From positions 16,082,002 to 16,146,001 of the forward strand of contig OY987242.1 of NCBI GenBank assembly GCA_963920765.1: a DNA stretch of 64,000 bases. The letters run 5' to 3'. The notes under the pieces are model-generated. The model saw only the letters and a list, made by a program, of their open reading frames with translations. It was not told the origin of the DNA and did not search any database. The position numbers and the translations under genes are program-made. Positions 12,301 to 23,010 of the stretch are shown piece after piece; the stretch's first letter is position 1; every line of letters begins with the position of its first letter. The stretch comes from Ulota crispa (taxonomy: Eukaryota; Streptophyta; Bryopsida; Orthotrichales; Orthotrichaceae).

Positions 12301-13823
12301 GTGAGACTTATAATCCAGCTCCTGGATTTTCTTTTCTTGCAAGACGGTGGTGATTTCTACCTCCAAAGTCGCAACCAACGCTCTCTGCTCGGCCAAATGC
12401 TTTGACACTTTCTCAAGTTCCTCTCGCAACAGCCCTACGTCAATAACAACCAAGGACATTAAGTTTAAGGATCCAAAACCGTGGTAGAGGAGCTTAAACC
12501 AAATATGATTTACAAAAATTAGCCTGTTGCAGGTCTAATTATAATCACAGTGATTGTATGGAGGCATATATCCAGGTATCATGCTCAGGCCTCTAAACGA
12601 TCACTATAATCAGACGGAAACTTTCCCATCCCCAAGCATCATAGATAGCAAATTCATTCTAAAAGTTTATGAACAGTGTAAGTTTACTGTAACAGCCTCG
12701 CAGGTCCAACAGTTTCAACTACCGGTAGTTTTGCAAACAATACAAGAAGATTGGTAGATAGGCCACTTACTAGAACCCGTTTGGTTGAATTGCTTCGGCG
12801 ATTCTCTCCTTGTAGAAGGCAGTGCAAGGATTCGTGGTCTCCGGGGAGAATCTTCAGTGAAGTCCTGATCGTAGTAATGCTAGTGTTAGACAGAGCGTTT
12901 GTTTCACTTTAATAAAACCCTTGAGGTACTTAGGTATCCTATTTTTTTAAGGGAAAATTTCATGGATACCCCTAAAGTTTGCAATATTTTCATAAATACC
13001 CCTGTTTTTTCAGAAATTTCACAAATACCCTCGGACCAAAACTTCCAGGTGTTTGTTTTGTTGTGCATGTCACTTCCCTTCTTCCTTTGTGCGTATGCAT
13101 AACAAAAAGAAGTAGTGTGCACACAAAGGAAGAAGGGAAGTGGCATGCACAACAAAACAAACACCTGAAGATTTTGGACTAAGACAAACTTCAGGGGTTC
13201 CCTTGATTTAAGCAATGGAATTTTCTAAAAAGAGCGTGCAGGATGTGCCAAGGGGGATATCAACCATGATGCTTACACTGGAGCGAGTGCGAGGAGACCA
13301 GAGCTGCAATTGTTGCCCATCGTCATCGTCACGAGGCGAGCCACCATTAGGATTCTACACCACAGCTGTCCATGAGCAAAATCAAACAGCCGCAAGCAGA
13401 GCTTTCGAAGGAAGTGTTTAAAACACCATTTTAGGTAAATTGAGAAAAACAGAGGTACCATTTTGTACTCCTCCTTAATCTTACATACAATGAATGTAGG
13501 CATAGCTATAGCTCAAAATTAAAAATTATTTGAAATTCTTGTAGGCAATCACTGAGACTTCAATATTTTACAAGAAATTGCATGCTTTTTTAATTTTGTA
13601 ATATGCTGAATTTTACATAATGACAGACATAGTGAAATTGCACCAGTACTCGATCAAATCAATTCAAGTCATGCTAATTTCGATCAATTTTGAACGATGA
13701 GCTAACCCTAGGTTTTAGGGTTTCGTGATTTTTCCATTTCAAAAACGCAAATTGAGTCAGAAAGCGAGTGCTTACCAGCTGGAGTTCTCGAATGAGCCTC
13801 TCGATGCTCTTGGCCGCCCTCAT
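9315..13823 (-). CDS. Coiled-coil protein with nine 25-residue tandem repeats (12 exons)
   Basis: Exons (5' to 3', minus strand): 13776-13823, 13277-13354, 12771-12879, 12293-12434, 12067-12118, 11801-11886, 11531-11722, 11026-11278, 10734-10883, 10114-10518, 9455-9610, 9315-9386. All introns are GT-AG, phases agree throughout, and the product is 580 residues. Residues 1-78 are low-complexity and charged (DDDD, Arg/Ser/Pro-rich). Residues 80-143 and 144-258 are helical, with a conserved-looking stretch DHILLLIYEKIL. Residues 259-483 are nine 25-residue coiled-coil units. No membrane segment, signal peptide or known catalytic motif. I do not recognise the family; a structural or cytoskeletal/chromosomal coiled-coil role is the most that can be said. 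The start MRAAKSIERLIREL was chosen because the frame upstream (to 14054) looks like a CT-rich leader. The splice into exon 7 at 11722 keeps the frame. The last two codons and the stop come from the MITE at 9015-9323; the older C-terminus was probably about 60 residues longer. Confidence 0.8.
10180..11211 (-). repeat. Nine-unit, 25-residue (75-bp) coding tandem repeat
   Basis: After removal of two introns the protein segment at residues 259-483 divides into nine units of exactly 25 residues with the consensus x-A-A-x-E-K-Q-x-L-x-x-E-V-x-R-L-x-x-E-L-R. Unit starts include IAESEKQ, VAAGEKQ, AAALEKQ, TAASEKQ, TATNEKH, STTTEKK, SAAAEKQ and TSVAEKQ. Both introns fall after residue 12 of a unit, in phase 0, so exon 9 (150 bp) encodes exactly two units. 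A 25-residue period does not fit pure heptads; 7+7+11 would give a nearly straight or locally unwound coil. Confidence 0.9.
12951..13202. mobile_element. Foldback MITE (GGGAAAATTT-ATGGATACCCC family), copy 1, in intron 2
   Basis: A hairpin element. The left arm starts GGGAAAATTTCATGGATACC; the arms pair through GTGTTTGTTTTGTTGTGCAT and its complement, with the centre near 13100. Three further copies lie at 21272-21574, 62244-62554 and 62555-62882. It sits wholly within intron 2 of the coiled-coil gene and does not touch splice sites. Confidence 0.85.
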
Positions 13824-14144
13824 TCCACGTCCTCTTCGCGTAATACTTTGAACGAGAATAAAATACGCGCACTTCGCAAAGATTATCGTGAGATTAGGTA
13901 AAATGGCTCCATTGAGCTCACGGGATACATTTCTTTCAGGGATTTCGAAGTGAGGGAGACACAGCAGCGGGATTTTGGTGCGGGAGTGGAGGTGGAGAGC
14001 AGAGGAGGAGGTCTTTACCGACGGTTTAGCAAAGGAGCGAGGACCGTTAGGCAAGGGCTAACGGTTTGGTGTTCCCAGCGACGGGACAAGCCTTACCTCC
14101 CTGATTGCACCGCCCCGTTCAAGGACTGTGATAATATGGAGGTA
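13824..14144 (-). promoter_or_regulatory. Probable leader and promoter of the coiled-coil gene
   Basis: The 320 bp between the chosen start codon and the first upstream transposon are GC-richer and, read on the minus strand, CT-rich, as expected for a plant leader and core promoter. No TATA box is obvious. The region is bounded abruptly by a MITE that starts at 14145. Confidence 0.45.
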
Positions 14145-14945
14145 CTGTAATTTGCGTAGCTAGATTGAGAGCAGATTCGGCATAAAATAATGGGACTGAC
14201 TAGGTGGACACCCCAATTGCTACGCGGACAACCCAATAGCCAAATCTTGAGATTATTATTATTTTAAAATATGAAATAAAATCAAAGCAATATTTTAGCA
14301 TATATTTGTATTTTAAGCGTTGCAAATATATAACAAGTTTGTCTCATTTGTGACACAGTCACGAGCCAAACCATTTGCTCCCTTCATTTATTAGTTTGAC
14401 TCCTAACCGTGTCACAAATGAGGTAAAAATGTTGTATGTTTGGAACGCTTGTAAACGCAAATGTACGCTAAAGTATTGCTTTGATTTTATTTCATATTTC
14501 AAAATAATAATAATCTCAAAATTAATAAATTTGGCTATGGGTTGTCTGCATAGCAATTGGGGGGTGTCCACCTAGTCGGTCCCTAAAATAATTCCCCCTA
14601 ATTATTCTATAAATTATTCTCCAAAAATGCCCAATGTCAAACAAATCAAAAAATTGAAGCGCCAAATATTATAAAAGTCATTAACCTTAACTAACAAACA
14701 ATGGAAGGTGAAGATTGATTCCAAGAGGGCTCAATCTACTGCAAATTTTATACAAATGGCTAATTTTAGAAAGTGTAAGGTGCTTAGTAAAAAGGTTTAA
14801 TTCTACTAATTTTTTTGGTTGAATGCCAAATAATAACAAATTTTTCTAAAAGTGCCTAAACTTGTTTAATTACAAAATCCGATGCCAAATTGGGTTTTTC
14901 TCAAAGAATAATCAATTTGGCAAAGACTTGCCAAATCTGCTACAG
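14145..14945. mobile_element. TA-flanked (mariner/Stowaway-like) MITE, split by another MITE
   Basis: The left end CTGTAATTTGCG...AGCAGATTCGGC follows TA (14143-14144); the right end is ...CCAAATCTGCTACAG. Without the nested element (14192-14583) and one copy of its 9-bp target duplication it is 400 bp and aligns end to end with the 412-bp copy at 47107-47518 in the opposite orientation. Shared interior: GATTCCAAGAGGG, CTACTGCAAAT and GATGCCAAATTG. The right flanking TA has changed to CA. Confidence 0.85.
14192..14583. mobile_element. Mutator-like MITE nested in the 14145-14945 element
   Basis: The TIR is GGGACTGACTAGGTGGACACC (right end GGTGTCCACCTAGTCGGTCCC), followed by long internal pairing (TGAGATTATTATTATTTT and GTGTCACAAATGAGG). 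An exact 9-bp target duplication TAAAATAAT lies at 14183-14191 and 14584-14592. A 9-bp duplication fits Mutator-type transposition. A second copy begins at 63839 and runs off the window end. Confidence 0.9.
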
Positions 14946-16456
14946 CAATAGAGTCTTGGACATTAAGTCATATAGTCCTTTTGAAAACCCCTCCCATACA
15001 TTCAATCCTTCATCAAATTCAAAAGTGATTACATATTTGAAAAGCCAACTAACAAGGGCAAAATGTGTTAGAATTTGAAAAGTAGATTATTCTTATTTTA
15101 TACTTCTAATCTATGTCAAATGAGATTTTTGTACAAATGAGTATGCCATATTTATTCACTTTTGTCAACATCATCAACATTTTTGTGGCTTTTAATTGCC
15201 TTATAAAACTTGAAATTGTCTCAACTCAAGCAAGCTTGTTGTACATTGAGAATAGATTGAGAATATACTAGTGGTAAGTTGTTGACAAACTTATAGTAAT
15301 TTTAAAAGCATTTAAATCATATCTAGATTTTTTTTTCAGCTGTTTTTTTTTAACACTTCCCTTTATTAGATTTATGTCAAACTTTAACAAAATTTACTCA
15401 TTTTTCTAAGCTTTTCAAACGTGTAATTAATTTCAGATTTGGTAAAATATTGATTGTGTGAGAAAATTATAAATAAAAGGACTACAACTTATTGTCCAGG
15501 ATTCTATGGAGATAGACAGATTTTTATGTGCAAAGGATATAAAAAAGCTCCGTTGGGCAATTAAATGCCCAGTTTCTTTAAAATAAGATGGGTAGCTTCA
15601 AGTAGGGTCCGGGAAATTTTTGAGATTTTTTGGTACATTTCCTTCAATCCATGTATTGAACCGGTTTATCAAGGAGCTCTATTGGTTATTTTCTCTATTT
15701 CATACTATAAGTATTATTTTTTTAGATTTTTGACTGGTTTTTAGCAAGTTTATAAATTACAAACAGTTTTTTCTCATTTTGATCAACTAGCATTGAACTA
15801 GCGGTCAGTTCTTCCTGGACCTTGGCTTCAAGGCTTTAGGAGAAAAAAAAATGGTATATTTTTTTGTCTAATCATTCTCCTTTTAACTTGTTTTTCAGTT
15901 TTATGTTTTTCTTTATAAAGAATATAGCCTAGAATAAACTACACTAAAATGAAAAGTATAAGTAATGATAATGTTTCACCAAATAAGTTATTTTGCCAAT
16001 TATAAGTAATTATAGGGATGATTTAATTCTTACTTACTAGTTGAATAGCTCCTAAAAAATAAACCCTTGTCGCATGGGGTACTCAAAATGTACATAAAAT
16101 GCCCCCTCCCCCATGCAACAGAATTCTACTCCTTTGATAGTTTCCTCTCTACTCAAATAGAAATGATTAACAAATAAAAAAACTGCCAAACCGTAAATGT
16201 ACTTCACCAACTACAACAAATGTGTTAAAACATTACCAACTTTGCCAGCTTATGAAAATTTTCATTGGGTGAAATTACCGTCTATTTCTCTTCTTATTGT
16301 ATTTTTATTTATTTACTTCTGTACAAACTCCAACGAGTTTCACAGTTTCCACGTTATCATTATGAAAGATCCAACTCGCTTGACACATAAATTAACTAGT
16401 CATCAAAATACTAGAGTTGAATAATATGTAGAAGTCTACCTAGTAGCCTAATTCCA
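14946..16456. other. AT-rich intergenic DNA, no gene recognised
   Basis: No domain, RNA gene or delimitable transposon. Open frames are short and compositionally random. Confidence 0.5.
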
Positions 16457-16460
16457 TTAA

Positions 16461-16880
16461 CCCTTTAACGACCGGTCGACCAGTTCCTATTCGATTTTTA
16501 TTCTTTTCAGTTTGTAGGGAGACATGTTAAGAAATTTGATGACGTGGCAAAGGGGACGGGTTTGGGGAATTGGAAAGTGAAGAGTTTAGTACAATAACCA
16601 CGCCAATCTAAGGTGGCATGTGACCAGAGGGTTGAAAAAACTAAAAAAATATTGGTTGAAAATACATCAATGAATGAAAAAAGATGGCCATAAAAACTAA
16701 AGAGTGAGCATAATTCATGATGCATAGCACTAAAACTTGCAAGATACTTCCATCTGTACACTCAGATCTTTGTACACTCAGATCTTTGGTAGACATCTGT
16801 ATTCAATAACCCTAAAATTTCCCCCAAATGGCCATACAAAGGATTGCCCACCCCAAGAATCGACCACGGTCATTAAAGGG
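16461..16880. mobile_element. piggyBac-like element, ~420 bp, abutting the next one
   Basis: Flanked by TTAA (16457-16460) and TTTA (16881-16884). Left end CCCTTTAACGACCGG; right end reverse-complemented CCCTTTAATGACCGTGG. Non-coding. Its right TTTA is also the left flank of the next element (16885-17795). Confidence 0.65.
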
Positions 16881-16884
16881 TTTA

Positions 16885-17795
16885 CCTCTAAAGGTCCAAC
16901 TGTCCCCTTGGGGGACAAATGGATTCTGGGCATGTACCTATGGCCAAATTAGTTTTTGTCATTTTTTGAAATTTTTATTGCAGGTGGGAAATTCTATGAC
17001 CTACACGGGCATCTAATTTTTTCTTCATTCCAACATTAATTTGATGAAGAAGCTATAAAGAATTTTTTGAAACTAGGCAAGACGGGGCAATTTAGGTAGG
17101 ACCTCTCCTTTGTAAGTGGGTATTGACTCCAAAGAGGGTTAGCCCTTGTGGGCACAAGGTGTGGACACTTGGGCAAAGGGAAGTGGAGTGGAAGGTGCCC
17201 ATCTTGGGAGACTCCCAAACCTCCATCCCTTTTGCCGCTTTAAGTTTATGAGCAATTTTGGTATTTGTTTTTTGATTTATTTTTTTCTCAAGTTGTAGAA
17301 GGTTAAAAACCCTTGATTTTCACTATTTTGATCAATGTGATTTGGATTTTTGAATTTGACATAAAGCCTCCAATTTTGTCTAGTGTATATGCAAATTTCA
17401 TGACCTTCCAACATTGCACAATTTTACAAAGTACTATTCACACCTCCAATTCATTTGAAAATTCTCCCGCACATACCTAACTTGGTTTTCTACATGGAAA
17501 AAATAAACCTCAACTTTGCATAGAGCAATTTTTTTGATACAGGAGCGGTCAAAGGCTTTTGAAATATTTGGATAGCAAGGAAAAAAACTCTTTTTTCCAC
17601 TTTAGATGTCAATATCTCACTCCTCGACAACCAAATGAGCCGATTTTTTTCCCACAAGTACCTCTCATAGTCTATGGCAAGATACTTTGGTTGGATTTCC
17701 CAAAAAAAAGCTTTTATTCCTACTTTTCTACTCATTCCTCCAAAAGTAGCAGTTTTCAGTGACTTTCACAAAAAAAGGGCTAGGGCTTTTAGAGG
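16885..17795 (-). mobile_element. piggyBac-like element, ~930-bp family, inverted copy
   Basis: Flanked by TTTA (16881-16884, decayed) and TTAA (17796-17799). Ends CCTCTAAAGGTCC and, reverse-complemented, CCTCTAAAAGCCC. Relative to the copies at 3366-4299 and 43891-44816 it lies in the opposite orientation; it keeps the ACATGGAAAAAATAAACCTC and CCCACAAGTACCTCTC landmarks. Length 911 bp. Non-coding. Confidence 0.8.
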
Positions 17796-17819
17796 TTAAG
17801 TTATTACGGCTGCCCTTGC

Positions 17820-18370
17820 TGCTCAATTGTAGCACCTTAATGGAAAAGTTTCTTGAACAAAAGCATTTGCATTTTTGGTTGCCCATGTATTTGTGCATAA
17901 TAACAAAAATTGTAAAATGGTGTAAAGCTGTATAATTTCACTCTTGTTATCCCTTAAGCGCCTTAGTGACAGGATCTTGTTATTGGGACCCACAACTTCA
18001 TCTCATTTTTTTTATTAATCTGTACGGTGAAAACAGTCATGGCTGGTCTCCATCAATAGAGAAGATAGTCCTTTTTCAAATCCTACGGTCATTTTTTTTG
18101 GATGTAATTTTCCAAACTGTAGTGACCATTAAACCCCCAGTTTCTCCTAAATCCAAAAATAACTCTGTGCCCTACGAGGTTAATAAAAAAAAATATGTGA
18201 CAATATTTTGTTCAAGCAACCTACATACAAGCTAAGGCCCTCATGCACGCATAGACAATCTCACGTGTGTATACTGGTTACTTGAACTTGGTTGTTGTTC
18301 CTAGTGGCTTAAACGTGAGAGTGCCCTTGCACAAGGCCCTAAACCTTACACTTAAGTTACTCATTATTTT
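17820..18370 (+). repeat. Dispersed repeat Z, copy 1 (carries an insertion at 17951)
   Basis: Aligns with copies at about 22744-23010 and 26457-26754 plus 27404-27455. Landmarks: TTTGCATTTTTGGTTGCCC, CACTCTTGTTA, GGTTACTTG, and TGGCTTAAA followed by GAGAGTGCCCTTGC. This copy has the empty TTAA (18309-18312) that is occupied by an element in copy 3, and an insertion where copy 2 has none. Confidence 0.65.
17951..18179. mobile_element. Probable piggyBac-like insertion in repeat Z
   Basis: Flanked by TTAT (17947-17950) and TTAA (18180-18183). The left end CCCTTAAGCGCCTTAG resembles the CCCCTGAGCGCCC subfamily; the right end has decayed. Repeat Z copy 2 at 22836-22839 lacks this 229-bp segment at the same position, which supports an insertion. 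Confidence 0.5.
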
Positions 18371-19068
18371 TCCAATTCAAAATTTTGGTTGAATTACCAA
18401 AATTCCTCGTAGAGCCACATGAAATTCACTACCTACCCATAAATTCATCTTCTCTTTCCTTTCCAAATTTCCTCATGAAAACTAATTCCAAGCCGAGAAC
18501 CTTGCCCCCCATTTAAAATTTGAAGTTGTCTTTTAATATGATTTCTAAACTACTAATGTGTAAGTGCATGGCATGAACTTAATGTAGAAGTTCCCAAATT
18601 TTCCATCTCAATTCATATTTTTGTAGAAGGGTAAGGAGCTTAGATTTCCAAACCCACAATAATCGCTTTTTAACATCAATATTATATTATCAATCAGGTC
18701 TCTTTAAAACTTCAGTAATTTTCTCTACATTAAATCAGAACCTAAGGTCTCTTGTTTTAATCTGATTGTAGGTCTTGTAAAAAATAAACACGATTACATA
18801 TGGCTAAAATCAAACAACTCAAAAAACATTACATGGTGTGTGAGCTTGTCTTCTTTCACGCCTTTTTTCTACAAAGATCATTAATATCCTGTAAGATTTT
18901 TTTTTGAATTTTGCAGATTGTTTATAACCAATTCTGCTTTTTTAAAGGAGTGCCCTACAGTAAGTTATAATAACAAAATATAACTGTTTGTTTTCCTAAC
19001 TTTATTTCATGATATAAAGGCACATTACATTATAACATATATGTTAGAATCTCGGTTAAAATCTACTG

Positions 19069-19571
19069 AAAATATCAAAAATACCCCTAGCTTTGTGTAG
19101 TAATATCAATTATACCCCTAGTTCTTCGGACCCTCAATTATTATGAAACATCAAATATATTGTTGCATTATTTGAATTATAAAAATATTCCTAACTCTCT
19201 TGTGCGTTATTTTGCAAGTTTTTGTAAATACTTGGATGATAATGGAAAATACAAAAATTAGATGTAAGTTGAAAGCAAGCCAAATTTTGGAAGCAAGCTC
19301 TTTAAGCTCTAAATAGGGTGTTTGCATGTAAGTCCATTGTGGTCGAAGCCATTGTAGTGAACACATAGTAATTTTTGTTATCATTTTAATATTTAAAAAA
19401 AATTGTTGTAAAGAGGCACAAAAACTAGGGGTATTAACAATATTCTCAAAGCTCATTAGGGGTATAATTGATATTACTGCACAAAGCCAGGGGTATTTTT
19501 GATATTTCAAATAATATAGGGGTATATTTGATATTTTGAAAGAATTGAGGGATATTTTTGATATTTTCCCT
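19069..19571. mobile_element. Foldback MITE with 11-bp target duplication
   Basis: Near-duplicate 11-mers AAAATCTACTG (19058-19068) and AAAATCTATTG (19572-19582) flank the element. The ends are AAAATATCAAAAATACCCC on the left and matching sequence on the right; inner pairing runs through GTAATATCAATTATACCCCT. The right arm has extra iterations of a motif of the type GGGGTATATTTGATATTT. Mutator-like by target duplication length. Confidence 0.7.
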
Positions 19572-19805
19572 AAAATCTATTGAAATGCATTAATTATTTT
19601 CAAACTAACTTCAAAAAAGTATCTCTAATTATTACTTTAAAGATAATTTTAGGTTTTACATCATTTTTCTCTCCCTTTAATAGTTCCTTTGTATTTTAGT
19701 TATTTATGACATTGTTATGTACATTAGGTGAGTGATGTCCTCCAAAAGTTCTTTGAATGAGGTCAAAATAGAGCTACCCATTTTTAAGACCCTTCAAATT
19801 GTCAA

Positions 19806-20351
19806 CCCCCAATAAGCGCCCAATCGACCATTTTTTGGTTGCTGCTCGTTTTTTTGGAGCTGCTCGAGACAAAAATTAACTTTTTCCAAAAAACTCTTTT
19901 AATTTTTTGTAAAAGAAAATCAAGTCTACTTTCCAACTTAACTTGAATTATGTCAATCCAAGGTGAAGTCCACTAAGGAGAATTTTTCAAAGACCAACAT
20001 TTCAATATTTGCTAATGTTGTAAAATTTACTATTTTGGGAAACCAATGATGTTCTCTCCTTTCAAAAGATTTGATTTTTGAAGTTTAGGATAGAATGTCT
20101 ATTTTAACCAATCACAACAAATTTTGAAATCTATGAGTAAAATTTGTAATTTTGGTGAATATTAAGTGGTAAATGCTTCTAAAATCATTACGTAAAAATC
20201 CAAATTTTTTTTTGGGGTGTTTGATTGTATGGATAATTACTAAAAATTATGATTCTTATTTTCTCTTTTGAAGCAAACTTCATCAAAGTTACAAAAATAC
20301 CATTTTATAATGCATCTATGTTTTGCCCTTACCCCTTTGGGCCTTTAGGGG
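19806..20351. mobile_element. Possible piggyBac-like element
   Basis: The right end GGGCCTTTAGGGG is followed by TTAA (20352-20355) and is typical. The proposed left end CCCCCAATAAGCGCCC follows TCAA and is less certain. 546 bp, non-coding. Confidence 0.4.
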
Positions 20352-20355
20352 TTAA

Positions 20356-21271
20356 GCATAGTAGATGTTTTAATGGTATTCTTTTGCATCTTTCTATAGT
20401 CAAATGGTAAAAGTGATGCAACTATATAAAAGACTTATGGTATACTAGAAATGATTCTAAAATTGAAACAAAAAAAAGGTGAATTCAAAATGACTAAGAA
20501 TCCAATGGTTGTCGTACATTTTAGAAGGACCCATCTTAGATTGACACTTTTGATTAATTATTTTAGTGATATAATCATCCAATTGAACCAAAATACAACT
20601 AGAAAGGAGAAGAACACCCTCTTATTGCCCACCATAAATTGCTATATGTTTTATTTAATAACCTATAACATACATTTCCTACTCTCTACTCCTTCCATCC
20701 CAAAATGATTATCCATGTTCAATCCCCAACTTTTTTTTCATTATATTTAAGTAGGTCGTATGGGATCTTTCTTGTATCCAATTCAAAAATAATAAAGGCT
20801 AACATATGTAATTAGCTTCATTGATTATTGTAGTATAGAATTTGGATTCATACAAATCATATTGTTTTCAACATAACCAACAAAAGTAATGCAAAAACAT
20901 TACAATATATTAAAGAAAAAATCATTTTGGGACGGAGAAAGTATTAGATGGGCCAATTTTTTACCAAAATATCCTTCAAATCACCAAATAAAACTTGGTA
21001 GTTGTAACAACCATATTACATGCCCACGACTTCAATACTTCCAATAACCCAAACATGTTCAATGACCAAAATGACAACAGTGGGTTCTTCAATCTTACGT
21101 ATTCGTTGCATCACCTTAGTAGTTTCTTTGCCTTTTTCTTTATCCTCTTTTCTTTGTTTGTTTTGCTATCGATACAAGAAGAAAATCCAGAAAGAGTACG
21201 TTAGCCAGTATGTTGTGCTGGCACACAACGTGTCCTGTTCATGCATTAGCCTGTTCTTTGCATTAATACTT
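20356..21271. other. AT-rich intergenic DNA, no gene recognised
   Basis: Nothing beyond short random frames was seen. Confidence 0.5.
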
Positions 21272-21574
21272 GGGAAATTTTTATGGATACCCCCAAAGTG
21301 TGCCTGTATAGATACCCCTGGTTTTTTAGAAATTGCACAAATACCCTTAGGCATAATTTTCAGACGTTTGTTTTGTCATGCAAGCTACTTTCTTCACAAT
21401 TAGCAAGGAATACAATAGAATGGAAAAGAAGCAGTGTGTGCACAAAGAAAAAAGAAGTGTCATGCACAATAGAACTAACGCTTGAAAATTATGGTCTAAG
21501 GATATTTGTGCAATTTCTGAAAAACGGCAGCTATACGAATATGGCAAACTTCAAGGGTACCCATAAATTTTCCC
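21272..21574. mobile_element. Foldback MITE (GGGAAAATTT-ATGGATACCCC family), copy 2
   Basis: Starts GGGAAATTTTTATGGATACC and ends in the reverse complement (GGTACCCATAAATTTTCCC). Same internal landmarks as the copy in the coiled-coil gene intron, including the AGACGTTTGTTTTG / CTAACGCTTGAAAATTATGG arms. Confidence 0.85.
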
Positions 21575-21619
21575 TTGTTTGTATTAATATTTTAGCCAAT
21601 ACACAAGACACCGCATATT

Positions 21620-21703
21620 ACATTTGTACACCATCCAATAACATTTGTACACCATCCAATAACATTTGTACACCATCCAATAACATTTGTACACCATCCA
21701 ATA
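21620..21703 (+). repeat. 21-bp tandem repeat, four perfect copies
   Basis: The unit ACATTTGTACACCATCCAATA is repeated four times without a mismatch. The period is a multiple of three, so an open frame runs through it, but that frame begins inside the neighbouring MITE and is not judged to be a gene. Confidence 0.95.
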
Positions 21704-22235
21704 TGTATACCACCGTATGGTGTATGTGTACAATACAGGGTTAGCTAAGTATGTAGTACACAGGACGCAGAGAGAGAGAGCTAGCTATGGCATTTCCTAG
21801 AACTAATCATCAGTTCATCAATCCTTGAAAAAGGCTGGGACCCTAGAGAGAGAGATGACATAAATGCCTGGCTTGACATGGTGAGATGGAAAAGTCCACT
21901 GATCTCATTGTCATTCACAAGTATTATTAAATTGGGGTAGAATTAGTAGGGGACTGGGGGGGGAGAAGGGTACTGCAGGGTTGTCAATTTGGCAGTGGAG
22001 TGGTATAAACTTACTGGTATGTATCGCCACCATGAGTGGGGCAAGAGTGATGGGAAACACCAAAGGGTTATGACTTATGAGGCCAGATCTTTGCCCATAT
22101 CCAGGCTTTGATGAAAAAGGTGGGTGGCTATGATGGTATTTATGGACTATGGAGACGAGGGTGACGAGGTTGTGCCTGCCTTGTTACTTCATCCAGTAGC
22201 CTTCGCTATAAGCTACCCTTTTCTTTAACACTTAA

Positions 22236-22489
22236 TCCCTGAGCGCCCAGGCCATATTCACTTAAATCCATACCCTTAAATCCATACCCTTGTGTACTTA
22301 GTCCAATAAACGTATTACCTAAGTAGAGTCAAATAGTTTGAATTTTTTTGAGTGATAGTAGACACGTGCCTGGAGGTACATGAAAAATTACAAGTCCTTT
22401 GACTTTACCATTAAGAAGAGGATAAGAGTCAAACATGCACATTTTTTAAAATTGAGCGACCACATTTGGGCTCCTGGGGTGCTCAGGGG
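22236..22489. mobile_element. piggyBac-like MITE, ~250-bp subfamily (CCCCTGAGCGCCC ends)
   Basis: TTAA at 22232-22235 and 22490-22493. Ends TCCCTGAGCGCCCAGG and, reverse-complemented, CCCCTGAGCACCCCAGG. 254 bp, non-coding. The element at 51994-52235 (242 bp) has the same ends. Its right TTAA is also the left TTAA of the next element. Confidence 0.8.
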
Positions 22490-22493
22490 TTAA

Positions 22494-22739
22494 TCCCTAC
22501 AGGATGTTGTTGTATATGCTATGGTGTATTATATACAGATGGGGTACTTGGGTAGCACATGAATCCCATTGGAGTTGAGAATTTTGAGCCAAGTCATCAA
22601 ACATGATACCTATCACTTAGTTTTTTTTTGGAATTTTTTTGACATTTGTCATAAAATCATTTTTTCAAGTACTTAATGATCCTTGTATGAATAGAGCCAA
22701 CACTTTTGGTAGGTAACATCCTTTAGGGGTTAAACATCA
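22494..22739. mobile_element. piggyBac-like MITE sharing a TTAA with its neighbour
   Basis: TTAA at 22490-22493 and 22740-22743. Ends TCCCTACAGGATGTTG and, reverse-complemented, CCCCTAAAGGATGTTACC. 246 bp, non-coding. Repeat Z copy 2 begins directly after the right TTAA. Confidence 0.8.
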
Positions 22740-22743
22740 CTTG

Positions 22744-23010
22744 GGTCAAATCCTTTGCATTTTTGGTTGCCCTTATAGTTGTGAACATAACAATGGAAAT
22801 TGCAAAGTGGTGTCATGCTCCGTAACGTCACTCTTGTTAGCAAAAAGTATGTAGGGGAGTATTTTCTTCAAGCAATGTTTACACACGCTAAGATCCAAAG
22901 GGTCTCATGCAAGGCCAATCTTATGTTTGTGCAATTGGTTACTTGGGTTCTGCACTCATTTCTAATGGCTTAAATATGAGAATGCCTTTGCGTGAGGCCC
23001 TTACTTTACA
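22744..23010 (+). repeat. Dispersed repeat Z, copy 2
   Basis: The copy without internal insertions: the TTAG at 22836-22839 and the TTAA at 22970-22973 are both unoccupied here, while the same sites carry elements in copies 1 and 3. Confidence 0.65.

Noticed and set aside
13824-14054. N-terminal extension of the coiled-coil protein by 77 codons
   Set aside because: The frame is open, but the sequence upstream of MRAAKS looks like a CT-rich leader with no sign of coding bias; the shorter start was preferred.
21283-21744. 153-codon open frame
   Set aside because: It starts in a foldback MITE and ends in the 21-bp array; no independent evidence of coding.
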